Notes: generated by a model not told the origin, from the sequence alone. A stretch of DNA of 14,218 nucleotides from Lachnospiraceae bacterium (GCA_017443685.1 JAFSYD010000324.1:1-14218), one strand, 5' to 3'; positions 1 through 7,894 are shown, numbered from the stretch's first letter. Program-made: numbers and translations.

Positions 1-1050
1 GAAGTCAGGATTTGCGGGGAATGCCTGCGCGGCAGCTTTTACGCCTTTTTGCTCTGCCGGGGAATACGCCTGTAAGGAGTGCTGGATCTTGTGCGACAGC
101 TGTGCCAGAACGCCGTCCGGAACATCCGCCGGATTCTGCGTACAGAAATATACGCCAACGCCCTTCGAACGGATCAGCTTTACGACCTGCTCGATCTTCG
201 CGATCAGTTCTTTTGGCGCATCAGCAAACAGCAGATGTGCCTCGTCGAAGAAGAAGACCATTTTCGGCTTCTCGAGGTCGCCGACTTCCGGCATGATCTC
301 AAACAGCTCCGACAGCATCCACAGCAAAAACATGGCGTACAGCCGCGGGGAATTGATGAGGGAGGACGCGTTTAAAATATGCATCATTCCGCGTCCCGTC
401 ATATCGACGGACATCCAGTCGCCGATCGAAAGAGCGGGCTCGCCGAAGAATACGTCGCCGCCTTCGGCTTCGAGTGCAACAACGGCCCTTGTGATCGCGG
501 CGAGGGACTGGCCCGACATTTTCCCGTAAGCCGCCTCGTAATCCTTGTTGTTCTCCGCGACATAGGCGAGCATGGATTTCAGATCCTTCGTGTCGATCAA
601 AAGAAGGTTCTCATCGTCCGCGATCTTGAATACGACGGTCAGAATATCTGCCTGTACATTTGTCAGATTCATGATCCGGGAAAGCAGCACCGGCCCCATT
701 TCGGAGATCGTCGTGCGGAGCGGAATGCCCGTTTTCCCGTAAATGTCCCAAAACGTGACGGGAAATGCGCAAAAATCAAAGTCCGTAATGTTAAGCTGTG
801 AAAGCCGGCTCGTGATATTCTCGTTCGAAGCGCCGCAGGCAGCCATCCCCGAGATATCTCCCTTTACGTCCGACACAAAGACAGGAACGCCGAGTGCCGA
901 GAAGCCTTCCGCCATTACCTTTAAGGAAATGGTTTTGCCGCTGCCGGTCGATCCCGCGATGAGGCCGTGCCGGTTCGCGCGGCCCGGTAAAATGACGGCT
1001 TCTTTGCCGTCAGCCGATTTGCCGATTAAGATTCCTTCATTTGTAACCAT
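1..1050 (-). CDS. HerA-like DUF853 (YjgR family) ATPase, C-terminus cut by window edge
   Basis: The frame read from ATG 1050 stays open to base 1, giving 350 residues without a stop, so the C-terminal part lies outside the window. Walker A is visible as GSTGSGKT at residues 33-40, and Walker B as FFFDEAH at 266-272 with D269 and E270. A stretch reading FCTQNPADVPDGVLAQL follows, as is typical of HerA/VirB4-type NTPases of the DUF853/YjgR family (about 500 residues). These are predicted hexameric DNA-translocating ATPases; the cellular role of this branch is unclear. The start is supported by AAGGAGA just upstream. The gene begins 23 nt after the stop of the phosphatase gene on the same strand, so they are probably co-transcribed. 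The family call is confident; the function is inferred from the family only. Confidence 0.9.
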   Translation of the reverse strand, partial: MVTNEGILIGKSADGKEAVILPGRANRHGLIAGSTGSGKTISLKVMAEGFSALGVPVFVSDVKGDISGMAACGASNENITSRLSQLNITDFDFCAFPVTFWDIYGKTGIPLRTTISEMGPVLLSRIMNLTNVQADILTVVFKIADDENLLLIDTKDLKSMLAYVAENNKDYEAAYGKMSGQSLAAITRAVVALEAEGGDVFFGEPALSIGDWMSVDMTGRGMMHILNASSLINSPRLYAMFLLWMLSELFEIMPEVGDLEKPKMVFFFDEAHLLFADAPKELIAKIEQVVKLIRSKGVGVYFCTQNPADVPDGVLAQLSHKIQHSLQAYSPAEQKGVKAAAQAFPANPDF

Positions 1051-1073
1051 TGCTATGTTCTCCTTATCTAAGA

Positions 1074-1943
1074 TTATATGTGACCGAGCATCCGAAGCAT
1101 TTCCAGGCGGAATGGATTCGGCTCGGATAAATATTTTTCGCGGTAAGCGGCGGCCATTTCTCTACCCAGCCGCACTTCGAGACGATGTGAAAAGAATACT
1201 ACCATCGACTCGAGACAGATCGCGCAGAGCAGACAGGGGTATTCCCCGCCCGGCTTGTAATAACAGCACCCCCCGTCTAAATTGATCGCGTTGTGACGGT
1301 AGGCGATCATGCCCGGCGGGGTCTCGGGATGTCCGTGAAGAACGGGCTCCGTGACAGTCGGGGTATGTCCGTGCACAATGATGTGATCGTTGGCGTAGTT
1401 GCCGTTCAATTCGCGCGCCCAGGTGTTGTACATATGCTGCCCGTAGGCGTTTTCCGGCATATTATACTCGAACCAGCCATGTACGATGTCATAGACAACC
1501 GGCGCGCCGTTCCGCCCCGGGACAGTAATTTCGTAATGAAAGGGCATCAGCGTATAGGTGGCGAAAATGGAATTTAAGCGTCTGGGTGTTAAGGCATGAT
1601 GCGCTTTGGCAACCTCGTAAAAATCATAATCGGGATGCGGCTCTCCTTCGCGGTCGAGATTGCCGGTCAGCCGGTGGAGGAGGGGCTGTGAGCGGTACCA
1701 TTCGGACCAGTCGAAAAACCATTCCTGTAAAATACGGTCATGGTTGCCCTGCACCGAAAGGTAATTCCCGGTAGGATTGATGTTCTGCGCCATCCATTGC
1801 ATAACCTCCCAGACCTTCGGCCCGCGGTCGCAGAAGTCCCCCAAAAATATGATCTTCGCCTGCGGATCCCGCTTGCGGATCCGCTCAACGAGGCTGATCA
1901 TTTCATCATAGCAGCCATGAATATCCCCTATTACATAGTGCAT
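1074..1943 (-). CDS. Calcineurin-like metallophosphatase (PPP/ApaH-type)
   Basis: This 289-residue protein carries the full set of dinuclear-metal phosphatase motifs: GDIHG at residues 6-10 (D7, H9), GDFCDRG at 35-41, GNHD at 66-69, H155 in VHGW, and HGHTP at 191-195. INLDGGCCY (220-228) resembles the C-terminal motif of bacterial PPP phosphatases. The fold is shared by protein Ser/Thr phosphatases (PrpA/PrpB type) and diadenosine tetraphosphatases (ApaH); sequence alone does not decide which, and several bacterial PPP enzymes accept both substrates. It is probably cytoplasmic, since no signal peptide is seen. The ATG is preceded by AGAGGA at suitable spacing and by a sigma-A-like promoter. 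It is the first gene of a likely operon with the DUF853 ATPase. Confidence 0.9.
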   Translation of the reverse strand: MHYVIGDIHGCYDEMISLVERIRKRDPQAKIIFLGDFCDRGPKVWEVMQWMAQNINPTGNYLSVQGNHDRILQEWFFDWSEWYRSQPLLHRLTGNLDREGEPHPDYDFYEVAKAHHALTPRRLNSIFATYTLMPFHYEITVPGRNGAPVVYDIVHGWFEYNMPENAYGQHMYNTWARELNGNYANDHIIVHGHTPTVTEPVLHGHPETPPGMIAYRHNAINLDGGCCYYKPGGEYPCLLCAICLESMVVFFSHRLEVRLGREMAAAYREKYLSEPNPFRLEMLRMLGHI

Positions 1944-1959
1944 GATCCGTCCTCTTTCA

Positions 1960-1987
1960 TTTATAATAAAATCATTTTATTTTTCAA
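1960..1987 (-). promoter_or_regulatory. Sigma-A-type promoter of the phosphatase/DUF853 operon
   Basis: On the minus strand TTGAAA (1982-1987) is followed after 16 nt by TATAAA (1960-1965), 17 nt before the phosphatase ATG. Each hexamer matches five of six consensus bases. The mRNA leader would be very short. Confidence 0.6.
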
Positions 1988-1994
1988 TGAAATC

Positions 1995-2003
1995 TGATAT
2001 AAT
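1995..2003 (+). promoter_or_regulatory. Extended -10 promoter element upstream of the leader-peptide/sigma operon
   Basis: TGATATAAT is a perfect -10 hexamer with the TGn extension. The -35 region (about 1975-1980) is only AT-rich. It would leave a leader of roughly 120 nt before the ATG at 2134. It lies next to the -35 of the divergent phosphatase promoter, so the two promoters may interfere. An additional ECF-type promoter in 2010-2110 cannot be excluded, because the cognate sequence is unknown. Confidence 0.5.
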
Positions 2004-2133
2004 GACAACGTTGTTGCATTTATTTTAACAAATAATAAAAATATTCGCAAATGATTATCCCTTTTTTACGATCGTGCGTATCAATAAGTGAAGGCACCAA
2101 AAAAGACGTGCAGGGTAAAAGGAGTGTGTGAAT

Positions 2134-2334
2134 ATGGCTAAGAATACGGCATTAATGGATGAGGAATTAGATCAGGTTGTCGGTGGCGTGGTCATTAGCG
2201 GTCTACCGAAGCGGATCAGCACAGCGCCGAAGGATTCGGTGAATGTGGCAGGCGGCACCGAGGTTTCCGGGATTTTGCAGCAGGCATTGAATAATGGCGG
2301 AACGCTTTCTGCCGGAGAGGGGTCGATGGTATAA
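2134..2334 (+). CDS. Small double-glycine-leader peptide (bacteriocin/RiPP-like precursor)
   Basis: This encodes a 66-residue peptide. The start is placed at ATG 2134 because AAAAGGAG (2117-2124) is 9 nt upstream; the GTG at 2128 would be too close. The N-terminus reads MAKNTALMDEELDQVVGG, which matches the leader consensus of class II bacteriocins and related secreted peptides: acidic residues, LxxV, then Gly-Gly as the cleavage site of C39-peptidase ABC exporters. The predicted mature part of about 48 residues starts VVISGLPKR, is rich in Gly, Ser and Ala, and has no Cys, so no lanthionine or disulfide chemistry is expected. No C39 transporter, immunity protein or modification enzyme lies in the window. 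Its stop overlaps the next start (TAATG). It could be a bacteriocin, a signalling peptide or an uncharacterised leader-bearing protein; the function is unknown. Confidence 0.7.
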   Translation: MAKNTALMDEELDQVVGGVVISGLPKRISTAPKDSVNVAGGTEVSGILQQALNNGGTLSAGEGSMV

Positions 2335-2609
2335 TGGAAGAGAGATTACGTACACTATTCGATTATCAAAGGTTCGAATCTGACGATGCTCTTTCCCGTC
2401 TGATCCGCGATACGGAAGCGCGTTATGCGGGAAAGCTCGCGCACAACGAAAAGCGAAAAGGGTTTTCCGTCGTGACAGAGGACCGCAGGAAAGGCTTTCG
2501 CCTGGTAAAGGATGATAACAGGGAGCTGTCGGAGGATGAGTTGTCCTTCGTCAATGCGGCGGGCCTGCTTACGAAAAAGAAAAATCCGGAGGACGGTGCG
2601 GATGAGTGA
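2334..2609 (+). CDS. Unrecognised 91-residue protein with tandem repeat and leader-like C-terminal motif
   Basis: I do not recognise this family. The ATG overlaps the stop of the peptide gene by one base, and the stop overlaps the sigma-factor start by eight, so translation is probably coupled on both sides. The protein is highly charged. It contains an imperfect 11-residue tandem repeat at residues 40-61 (KRKGFSVVTED then RRKGFRLVKDD). At residues 64-77 it carries ELSEDELSFVNAAG, similar in pattern to a double-glycine leader (ELxxxELxxVxxAG) but near the C-terminus rather than the N-terminus. A Lys-rich tail follows. No membrane segment is seen. Its position before an ECF sigma gene, and the absence of any classical anti-sigma gene, make a regulatory role conceivable; that is inference only. 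Confidence 0.75.
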   Translation: MEERLRTLFDYQRFESDDALSRLIRDTEARYAGKLAHNEKRKGFSVVTEDRRKGFRLVKDDNRELSEDELSFVNAAGLLTKKKNPEDGADE

Positions 2610-3093
2610 TTCGAACAGACTCGCGGAGCAGGTTTATCTCGAGTACGGAGATAAGATCCGCGGGTACATTCACTCACATGTCGGGAATCCGACAGATGCA
2701 GAAGATGTCGCTTCGGCTGTCTTTTTAAAGGTCAGTGAACGAAGCGGCTCTTTTGACGCGCAAAAAAGTGCATTGTCCACCTGGGTATACGCGATCACGA
2801 AGAACGCGGTGATCGATTATTACCGGAAGCGCCGCGTAATGGACGAAGTGCCGGAGGAGTTTCAGGGTGCCGCAGACAGCGGCCTGGAGGACATCTGCCG
2901 CCGGGAAAGCCTCACGGAGCTGGCGGAAGCCATGGAGCGGATGCCCGAGCGGCTGCGCGATCTTATCATCCTTCACTATTATAAGGGGATCAAATTAAAA
3001 GAAGTCGCTGAAGTGATGGATATGAGTTACGCGAACGTAAAGGTGCTCCACAAAAAGGCGCTTGCAGAGCTTAAGAAGAGTCTGGATCCATAG
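2602..3093 (+). CDS. ECF-type RNA polymerase sigma factor (sigma-70 family)
   Basis: The product has 163 residues, the usual size of an ECF sigma factor. Region 2 spans about residues 8-78 and includes DAEDVASAVFLKV (32-44) and the STWVYAITKNAVIDYYRKRR stretch (59-78), which resembles the promoter-melting and -10-binding helices. Region 4 spans about 108-160 with the helix-turn-helix LKEVAEVMDMSYANVKVLHKKAL (132-154). The reading frame is open further upstream, but ATG 2602 is chosen because GGAGG at 2588-2592 is 9 nt before it. It overlaps the 91-residue gene by 8 nt and closes a three-gene operon. No anti-sigma factor follows: the next gene is convergent. Its target promoters and control are not apparent, although autoregulation of the operon is common for ECF factors. 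Confidence 0.93.
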   Translation: MSDSNRLAEQVYLEYGDKIRGYIHSHVGNPTDAEDVASAVFLKVSERSGSFDAQKSALSTWVYAITKNAVIDYYRKRRVMDEVPEEFQGAADSGLEDICRRESLTELAEAMERMPERLRDLIILHYYKGIKLKEVAEVMDMSYANVKVLHKKALAELKKSLDP

Positions 3094-3145
3094 GGGATGG
3101 GCGCATTTTTTGCAGCGGTCCGGCAGCTGTTTTAAGGATGTGTCA

Positions 3146-3847
3146 TCACTTTTTATCGGCGGCTTCCACACAGATCATCATCATACCGAGAAGCATGTAA
3201 TCAGCGGATTCCTCGTCGCTGATCTTTTTCATTTTCGGAAGATATTCCTCCGGGATGTAGGAAATGAGGCGCATTTTTAAAATCTCGGTATCCGGCAGCA
3301 GCTTGCACCGGATCAGAATGATGTCGGGGTCGTTTAAGGCGATGATCGAACGCGCATACTTTTCTGCCGTGACAAGGGTCTCGCCGGGCAGCAGGATATA
3401 ATTTGCGTTATCCTCTTCCGTGTATTTGTGTAAAAGGGTAAATTTTACCTCGCCCGCGATACGATGAGTGCCCTCATAGGGAACGCCGCCGAGTACCAGT
3501 CCGACGCCGCCGAAACGATAGCCGAACGGCATGGACAAAAAGGCGATGTTCTTATATTCGGGATGGCTCGCATAGAAGCCGTAGGCGGCGGTATTCGTGT
3601 TGTTGCGGATCAGCACCGGTACGTGGTATTTCTTGCGGAGATATTTTTCCAGGTTAAAACTTTTATCGATATGGTTAATGAGATCGATGCAGCCGCCCCG
3701 GACGATCCCGCCGATCGAAATGCCGATACAGTCGTATTTTCCGTGACGGTAAACAGCGGTGTCTAAAATATCACAGATATCATTGACGAGATCAAGGTGC
3801 GCTTTGATGACGGTTTCGTGATTGACGGATGATTGTGCGCCGGGCAT
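3146..3847 (-). pseudogene. ROK-family protein fragment lacking the N-terminal half
   Basis: The 233-residue reading frame matches the middle and end of a ROK domain: DCIGISIGGIVRGG (39-52), NNTNTAAYG (82-90) and GVGLVLGGVPYEGTHRIAGE (114-133). Missing are the N-terminal winged helix of ROK repressors and the DxGGT phosphate-binding motif of the first lobe. An in-frame TAA lies at 3908-3910 and no earlier start exists, so the first half is lost and not just mis-started. No ribosome binding site precedes the ATG. The Cys-rich zinc motif that normally follows AGE(I/V)GH is also absent, so it was probably a sugar-sensing repressor relative and not a kinase. It is divergent from the EIIA/GH1 genes, which a ROK regulator could once have controlled. 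A shortened but functional protein cannot be excluded. Confidence 0.65.
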
Positions 3848-3951
3848 TTTTCCAAGCCGGCTCTTACGCTGCCGGACCGGGGCAGCCGCGAAAACCCTTG
3901 CATCACATTATAAAAAAAGAGATTGCAAACACAAGGGGCAACAGATAAAAT

Positions 3952-4170
3952 AAATCATATGATGTGAGGGTCAAAAGGTCTTTTGCCCCTCACCTATGAT
4001 GCGCAGCACGCACACGTTGTGTGCAATGTGCTGCTGAACACTCACAACTTTCGTCCTTTTGCTATGCAAAATGACTGCGTTGTTCGTGTTCGGGTGGGTC
4101 ACAAAGTCTCAAATCATTGCGCAAGCGCATGATTTGGACCTTTTGACCCTTGCATCATCATATATGATTT
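3952..4170. repeat. 219-bp structured repeat with inverted ends (MITE-like)
   Basis: The ends are inverted copies of each other over about 30 bp: AAATCATAT (3952-3960) with ATATGATTT (4162-4170), and GGGTCAAAAGGTC (3968-3980) with GACCTTTTGACCC (4137-4149). Inside are further hairpins: 3964-3993 (14-bp stem, one mismatch, 2-nt loop), about 4003-4035 (CAGCAC and GCACAC pairing with GTGTGC and GTGCTG, 3-nt bulge), and 4110-4136 (12-bp stem, one bulged T). No credible gene lies within. It fills the gap between the ROK fragment and EIIA. No target-site duplication is evident. Confidence 0.65.
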
Positions 4171-4203
4171 TGGGGACGATTCCTTATGCAGGGGAGGCAG
4201 ATC

Positions 4204-4581
4204 ATGTTCAAAATAAAGAAATCCCAACCGACACCTTCGAATACGAATAAAGGAATGAACGAGGAGCTGGAAATGGCGTGCTTTATGATCATTTCCCATG
4301 CGGGAACGGCCCGTTCGCAGTTCATCATGGCGATCGATGCCGCGGAGAAGGGCGATTTTGCCAGAGCAGAGGAGCTGATGAAGGCCGGCACCGAAGAATA
4401 TACGATCAGCAACCGCTCCCATCACGAGATCGTACAGATGGAGGAAAGCGGCGTGCTGCGGGAGCCGCATCTTTTACTGGTTCACTGCGAGGATCAGATG
4501 ATGAGCGCGGAGGCGTTTAAGGTGATGGCTGAGAAATTCATCTCCCTTTACAGGGAAGTGAAAGCACTGAAAGAGGCGTGA
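4204..4581 (+). CDS. PTS lactose/cellobiose-family EIIA component
   Basis: The product is 125 residues. It matches the LacF/CelC (ChbA) EIIA family, an all-helical trimeric phosphocarrier that passes phosphate from HPr to EIIB. The family pattern is clear: IISHAGTARSQF (29-40), AIDAAEKGDFARAEELM (43-59) and LLLVHCEDQMM (90-100). H94 is the expected phosphorylated His, with D97 as the conserved metal-binding Asp. ATG 4204 is chosen because GGGGAGG (4191-4197) lies 6 nt upstream; an in-frame ATG at 4186 has no such site. An extra Lys-rich stretch of about 17 residues precedes the usual start of the domain. EIIB and EIIC are absent from the window, so the transporter must be encoded elsewhere. 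The 6-phospho-beta-glucosidase gene follows 74 nt downstream. Confidence 0.92.
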   Translation: MFKIKKSQPTPSNTNKGMNEELEMACFMIISHAGTARSQFIMAIDAAEKGDFARAEELMKAGTEEYTISNRSHHEIVQMEESGVLREPHLLLVHCEDQMMSAEAFKVMAEKFISLYREVKALKEA

Positions 4582-4635
4582 TCTTACAATGGAAAACGGG
4601 ACATCGGAAGGAGGATGTCCTTTAAGATAATTTTT
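4581..4635 (+). promoter_or_regulatory. Intercistronic hairpin between EIIA and GH1 genes
   Basis: GGACATC (4599-4605) pairs with GATGTCC (4614-4620), and flanking ATCTTA (4581-4586) pairs with TAAGAT (4623-4628), giving a two-part stem. A T5 run (4631-4635) follows, three bases after the outer stem. This could be a weak terminator or processing site that lowers or separates expression of the two genes; the effect is not known. Confidence 0.4.
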
Positions 4636-4637
4636 AA

Positions 4638-6122
<1,485 letters not shown>

Positions 6123-6151
6123 GTGCTGATAAGTAAATCAAAATGAAGAGT

Positions 6152-6368
6152 GGGGGCTGTCACATAATATTTGATTCAGGTGTCGATTTTCACTAAATTC
6201 ACACTTCGATGACCTATGATTCGTCTGCGCGCGTCGTCTCGACATAAGAAGCATCACGAAATCAAAGATTTCTATGCTTCTAAGTCTGCGATGCGTGCTC
6301 GCTTGAATCGGTCATCTCGTGTTCATTAAGTGATTCGGCAATTCATCAATTATTATGTGACAGCCTCC
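6152..6368. repeat. 217-bp long imperfect palindrome (MITE-like), family 2
   Basis: The two ends are near-perfect 24-bp inverted repeats: GGGGGCTGTCACATAATA at the left and its complement ending GTGACAGCCTCC at the right. Homology between the arms continues toward the centre: GATGACC at 6210-6216 is matched by GGTCATC at 6310-6316, and AGAAGCAT is matched by ATGCTTCT. The whole element could therefore fold into one long hairpin. There is no coding capacity. It starts 30 nt after the GH1 stop and could end transcription there. No target-site duplication is evident. Confidence 0.7.
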
Positions 6369-6373
6369 TTTTC

Positions 6374-6563
6374 TTATGCTTGTAGGTCACCCAATATTTG
6401 TTCATAGGTTGTGTTAAGAAGTTTGCAGATCCCGCGAAGTAGGGATAGCCTAAATGTTGTATTCCATATTCTTTTTTACGAGCATTTCACACATGATGTT
6501 CACACCGGATAGTTTAAGTATGCGGACCAATTCCGTTTGCCCGATGTCGTTCGTCAAAATGTG
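6374..6563 (-). pseudogene. Possible decayed gene in two frames, identity unknown
   Basis: Two short open stretches on the minus strand lie in different frames and slightly overlap. One (6563 to 6453, stop at 6450-6452) reads HILTNDIGQTELVRILKLSG and continues for 17 residues. The other (about 6466 to 6377, stop at 6374-6376) ends LLRGICKLLNTTYEQILGDL, which resembles the last helices of an XRE-type DNA-binding domain. Neither has a full domain or a ribosome binding site. This fits a frameshifted remnant, but chance cannot be excluded. Apart from this and the HicB remnant, I see nothing in 6369-6654. Confidence 0.25.
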
Positions 6564-6654
6564 CTAAAAGTTATACTGGTTGAGGGTGGATTCGCACTTG
6601 CTCATGCCTTGCTCATGTAAAATCATATGGATTATGGAAACTAACCAAAATTAA

Positions 6655-6822
6655 ACATATAGTTTTGGGGTAGGAAAGGAACCTGAAAAAGAATATAAGG
6701 GCTCCTTCAATATCAGAATTGAACCATCCCTTCACAAAGAATTGGCTTTGATGGCAGGGAAAAAGGGAGAGTCCTTAAACAGCCTGGTGGAAGAAGCATT
6801 AAAAAGCTATGCATTTGGATAA
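6655..6822 (+). pseudogene. HicB-type antitoxin remnant (C-terminal ribbon-helix-helix only)
   Basis: After a stop at 6652-6654, one frame stays open to TAA 6820-6822 without any start codon. Its last 40 or so residues read YKGSFNIRIEPSLHKELALM then AGKKGESLNSLVEEALKSYA. This is the classic C-terminal ribbon-helix-helix of HicB antitoxins (KGSFNVRI...LHK...G.SLN.FVEEAL). The N-terminal HicB ligand-binding domain and the HicA toxin are missing. It is best read as a 5'-truncated antitoxin gene left by a deletion or insertion in this repeat-rich stretch. Confidence 0.7.
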
Positions 6823-6831
6823 TGTGTCGCT

Positions 6832-7401
6832 TCAAATTCTCCCCATAATCTCCGCAAAATCAATCGCAAGATCATCATAGATGTTCACCTTCACTTTATC
6901 ATTGAAGGTAAAATATCGACAGAAAAAAGACTCCTCATCGAACCAATAGACAGTTACGGTCTTCTGTAACGGGTCGACGATCCAGTATTCACGGACTTTT
7001 GCTTTGCTGTAATAGTTCAGCTTTGTCAGATAGTCGTGAGCGGGGTCGCTTTCGGAAACGATTTCCAGAACAAAATCCGGCGCACCGTTGCAGCGCTTAC
7101 CGTCGAGCTTTTCGGGGTCGCATACGATAAGAAGATCCGGTTGGACAATAACGAGACCTTTTTCGTCCTTCTCGTCGCAGAGCTTTACATCGAAGGGAGC
7201 TGTAAAAACTTTGCATTTGCCGCCGTTTTCTCCAATATAACGGCGCAATTCGAACAATAACTCTGTCACAAGCGACTGATGCACCTGCGACGGACTTGCC
7301 ATATTGTACGCCACGCCATCCAAGATCTCGACACGAAGATCCTCGGACATAGCTTCATATTGGCGCAGCGTGATCTTGCTGACATTTTTCATTTCTTCCA
7401 T
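6832..7401 (-). CDS. Uma2-family (DUF820) putative endonuclease
   Basis: The product has 189 residues, usual for the family. Conserved Uma2 blocks are present in order: RVEILDG (23-29), HQSLVTELLFELRRYI (41-56), TAPFDVKL (67-74), QPDLLIVCD (87-95), GAPDFVLEIVSES (106-118) and the KLNYYSKAKVREYWIVDP block. The fold is PD-(D/E)XK-nuclease-like, with D89 and E113 as likely catalytic acids. The biological role of these abundant proteins is not established, and many copies move with accessory DNA. The start is uncertain: ATG 7401 has no good ribosome binding site, ATG 7392 has GGAAG very close, and the frame is open without an ATG up to about 7495, reading RKFAKKSHDKEALRKADKAF just upstream. It ends 9 nt from the end of the HicB remnant, convergently. 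Confidence 0.85.
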   Translation of the reverse strand: MEEMKNVSKITLRQYEAMSEDLRVEILDGVAYNMASPSQVHQSLVTELLFELRRYIGENGGKCKVFTAPFDVKLCDEKDEKGLVIVQPDLLIVCDPEKLDGKRCNGAPDFVLEIVSESDPAHDYLTKLNYYSKAKVREYWIVDPLQKTVTVYWFDEESFFCRYFTFNDKVKVNIYDDLAIDFAEIMGRI

Positions 7402-7589
7402 CAAAAATGCTTTGTCTGCCTTTCGTAATGCTTCCTTGTCGTGGGATTTCTTCGCGAATTTGCGACACTCTTCCCGCCGGTTATCACATTGCTTTCAGTC
7501 GCCGAAGCGTCCGCATCTCTTTCCCTCATTATATAGCGCAGAAGGACAATCCGCAAGTCCCTCGAAAATCGTAACCAGCGACAAGGGGA

Positions 7590-7618
7590 TTGACAGGGAT
7601 GATAAAATAGATTATGAA
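7590..7618 (+). promoter_or_regulatory. Probable promoter of the hybrid histidine kinase gene
   Basis: TTGACA (7590-7595), a perfect -35, is followed after 17 nt by TATGAA (7613-7618), a moderate -10 with four of six matches. A start near 7625 would give a leader of about 270 nt that consists almost entirely of the palindrome at 7627-7865. Confidence 0.45.
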
Positions 7619-7626
7619 GGGAACAG

Positions 7627-7865
7627 GTAACTATTCAGCAGCGCGAAGCATTGTCTACACTTCGTTACGGTCGGCGCAGAGCAATCGTCCACTGGACGAT
7701 TTGCGTCTGCTGAGCGGCTGCCCGGTAATGTATATCCACCGGGCGAGGCATCAATTTTCCATGGCGGTGCACGACGTCCAGTGGACGTCGGCTTTGCACC
7801 GACCGAAGCGAAGCGGAGACAGCCTTGATGCCTCGCGTATCTGTTCAGCCTGCTGAACAGATACG
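7627..7865. repeat. 239-bp long imperfect palindrome (family 3) forming the kinase 5' leader
   Basis: The outer arms GTAACTATTCAGCAG (7627-7641) and CTGCTGAACAGATAC (7850-7864) are inverted repeats with 13 of 15 matches. Similarity between the arms continues inward, including CGTCCACTGGACG (7686-7698) and its exact complement CGTCCAGTGGACG (7775-7787). The centre is a hairpin of GCCCGGT (7720-7726) with ACCGGGC (7738-7744). A further inverted pair is GCGAGGCATCAA near 7743 with TTGATGCCTCGC near 7825. It has no coding capacity and ends 16 nt before the kinase ribosome binding site. Confidence 0.7.
7836..7865 (+). promoter_or_regulatory. Perfect 13-bp hairpin just before the kinase ribosome binding site
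   Basis: CGTATCTGTTCAG (7836-7848) pairs perfectly with CTGAACAGATACG (7853-7865) around a CCTG loop. No T-run follows, so it is not an intrinsic terminator. Its 3' arm is the same sequence that pairs with the left end of the 239-bp palindrome, so the two pairings exclude each other. AAAGGAGA (7881-7888) lies downstream and stays free in both. Confidence 0.55.
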
Positions 7866-7894
7866 GGAACAGATCAATATAAAGGAGAGTCGCC

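Noticed and set aside
743..1285. A 180-codon plus-strand open frame and other long plus-strand frames over 1-1300
   Set aside because: They are antisense to the DUF853 and phosphatase genes, which have strong motifs and ribosome binding sites; the plus frames show no domain.
2010..2110. An autoregulatory ECF promoter before the leader-peptide operon
   Set aside because: No consensus for this sigma factor is known and no convincing -35/-10 pair could be singled out.
3094..3145. A terminator between the convergent sigma-factor and ROK genes
   Set aside because: Only a weak CAGC/GCTG pairing was found before a short T-run, not enough to call.
4059..4250. A 63-codon plus-strand frame upstream of EIIA
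   Set aside because: It lies mainly in the structured repeat, has no domain and overlaps the better supported EIIA start.
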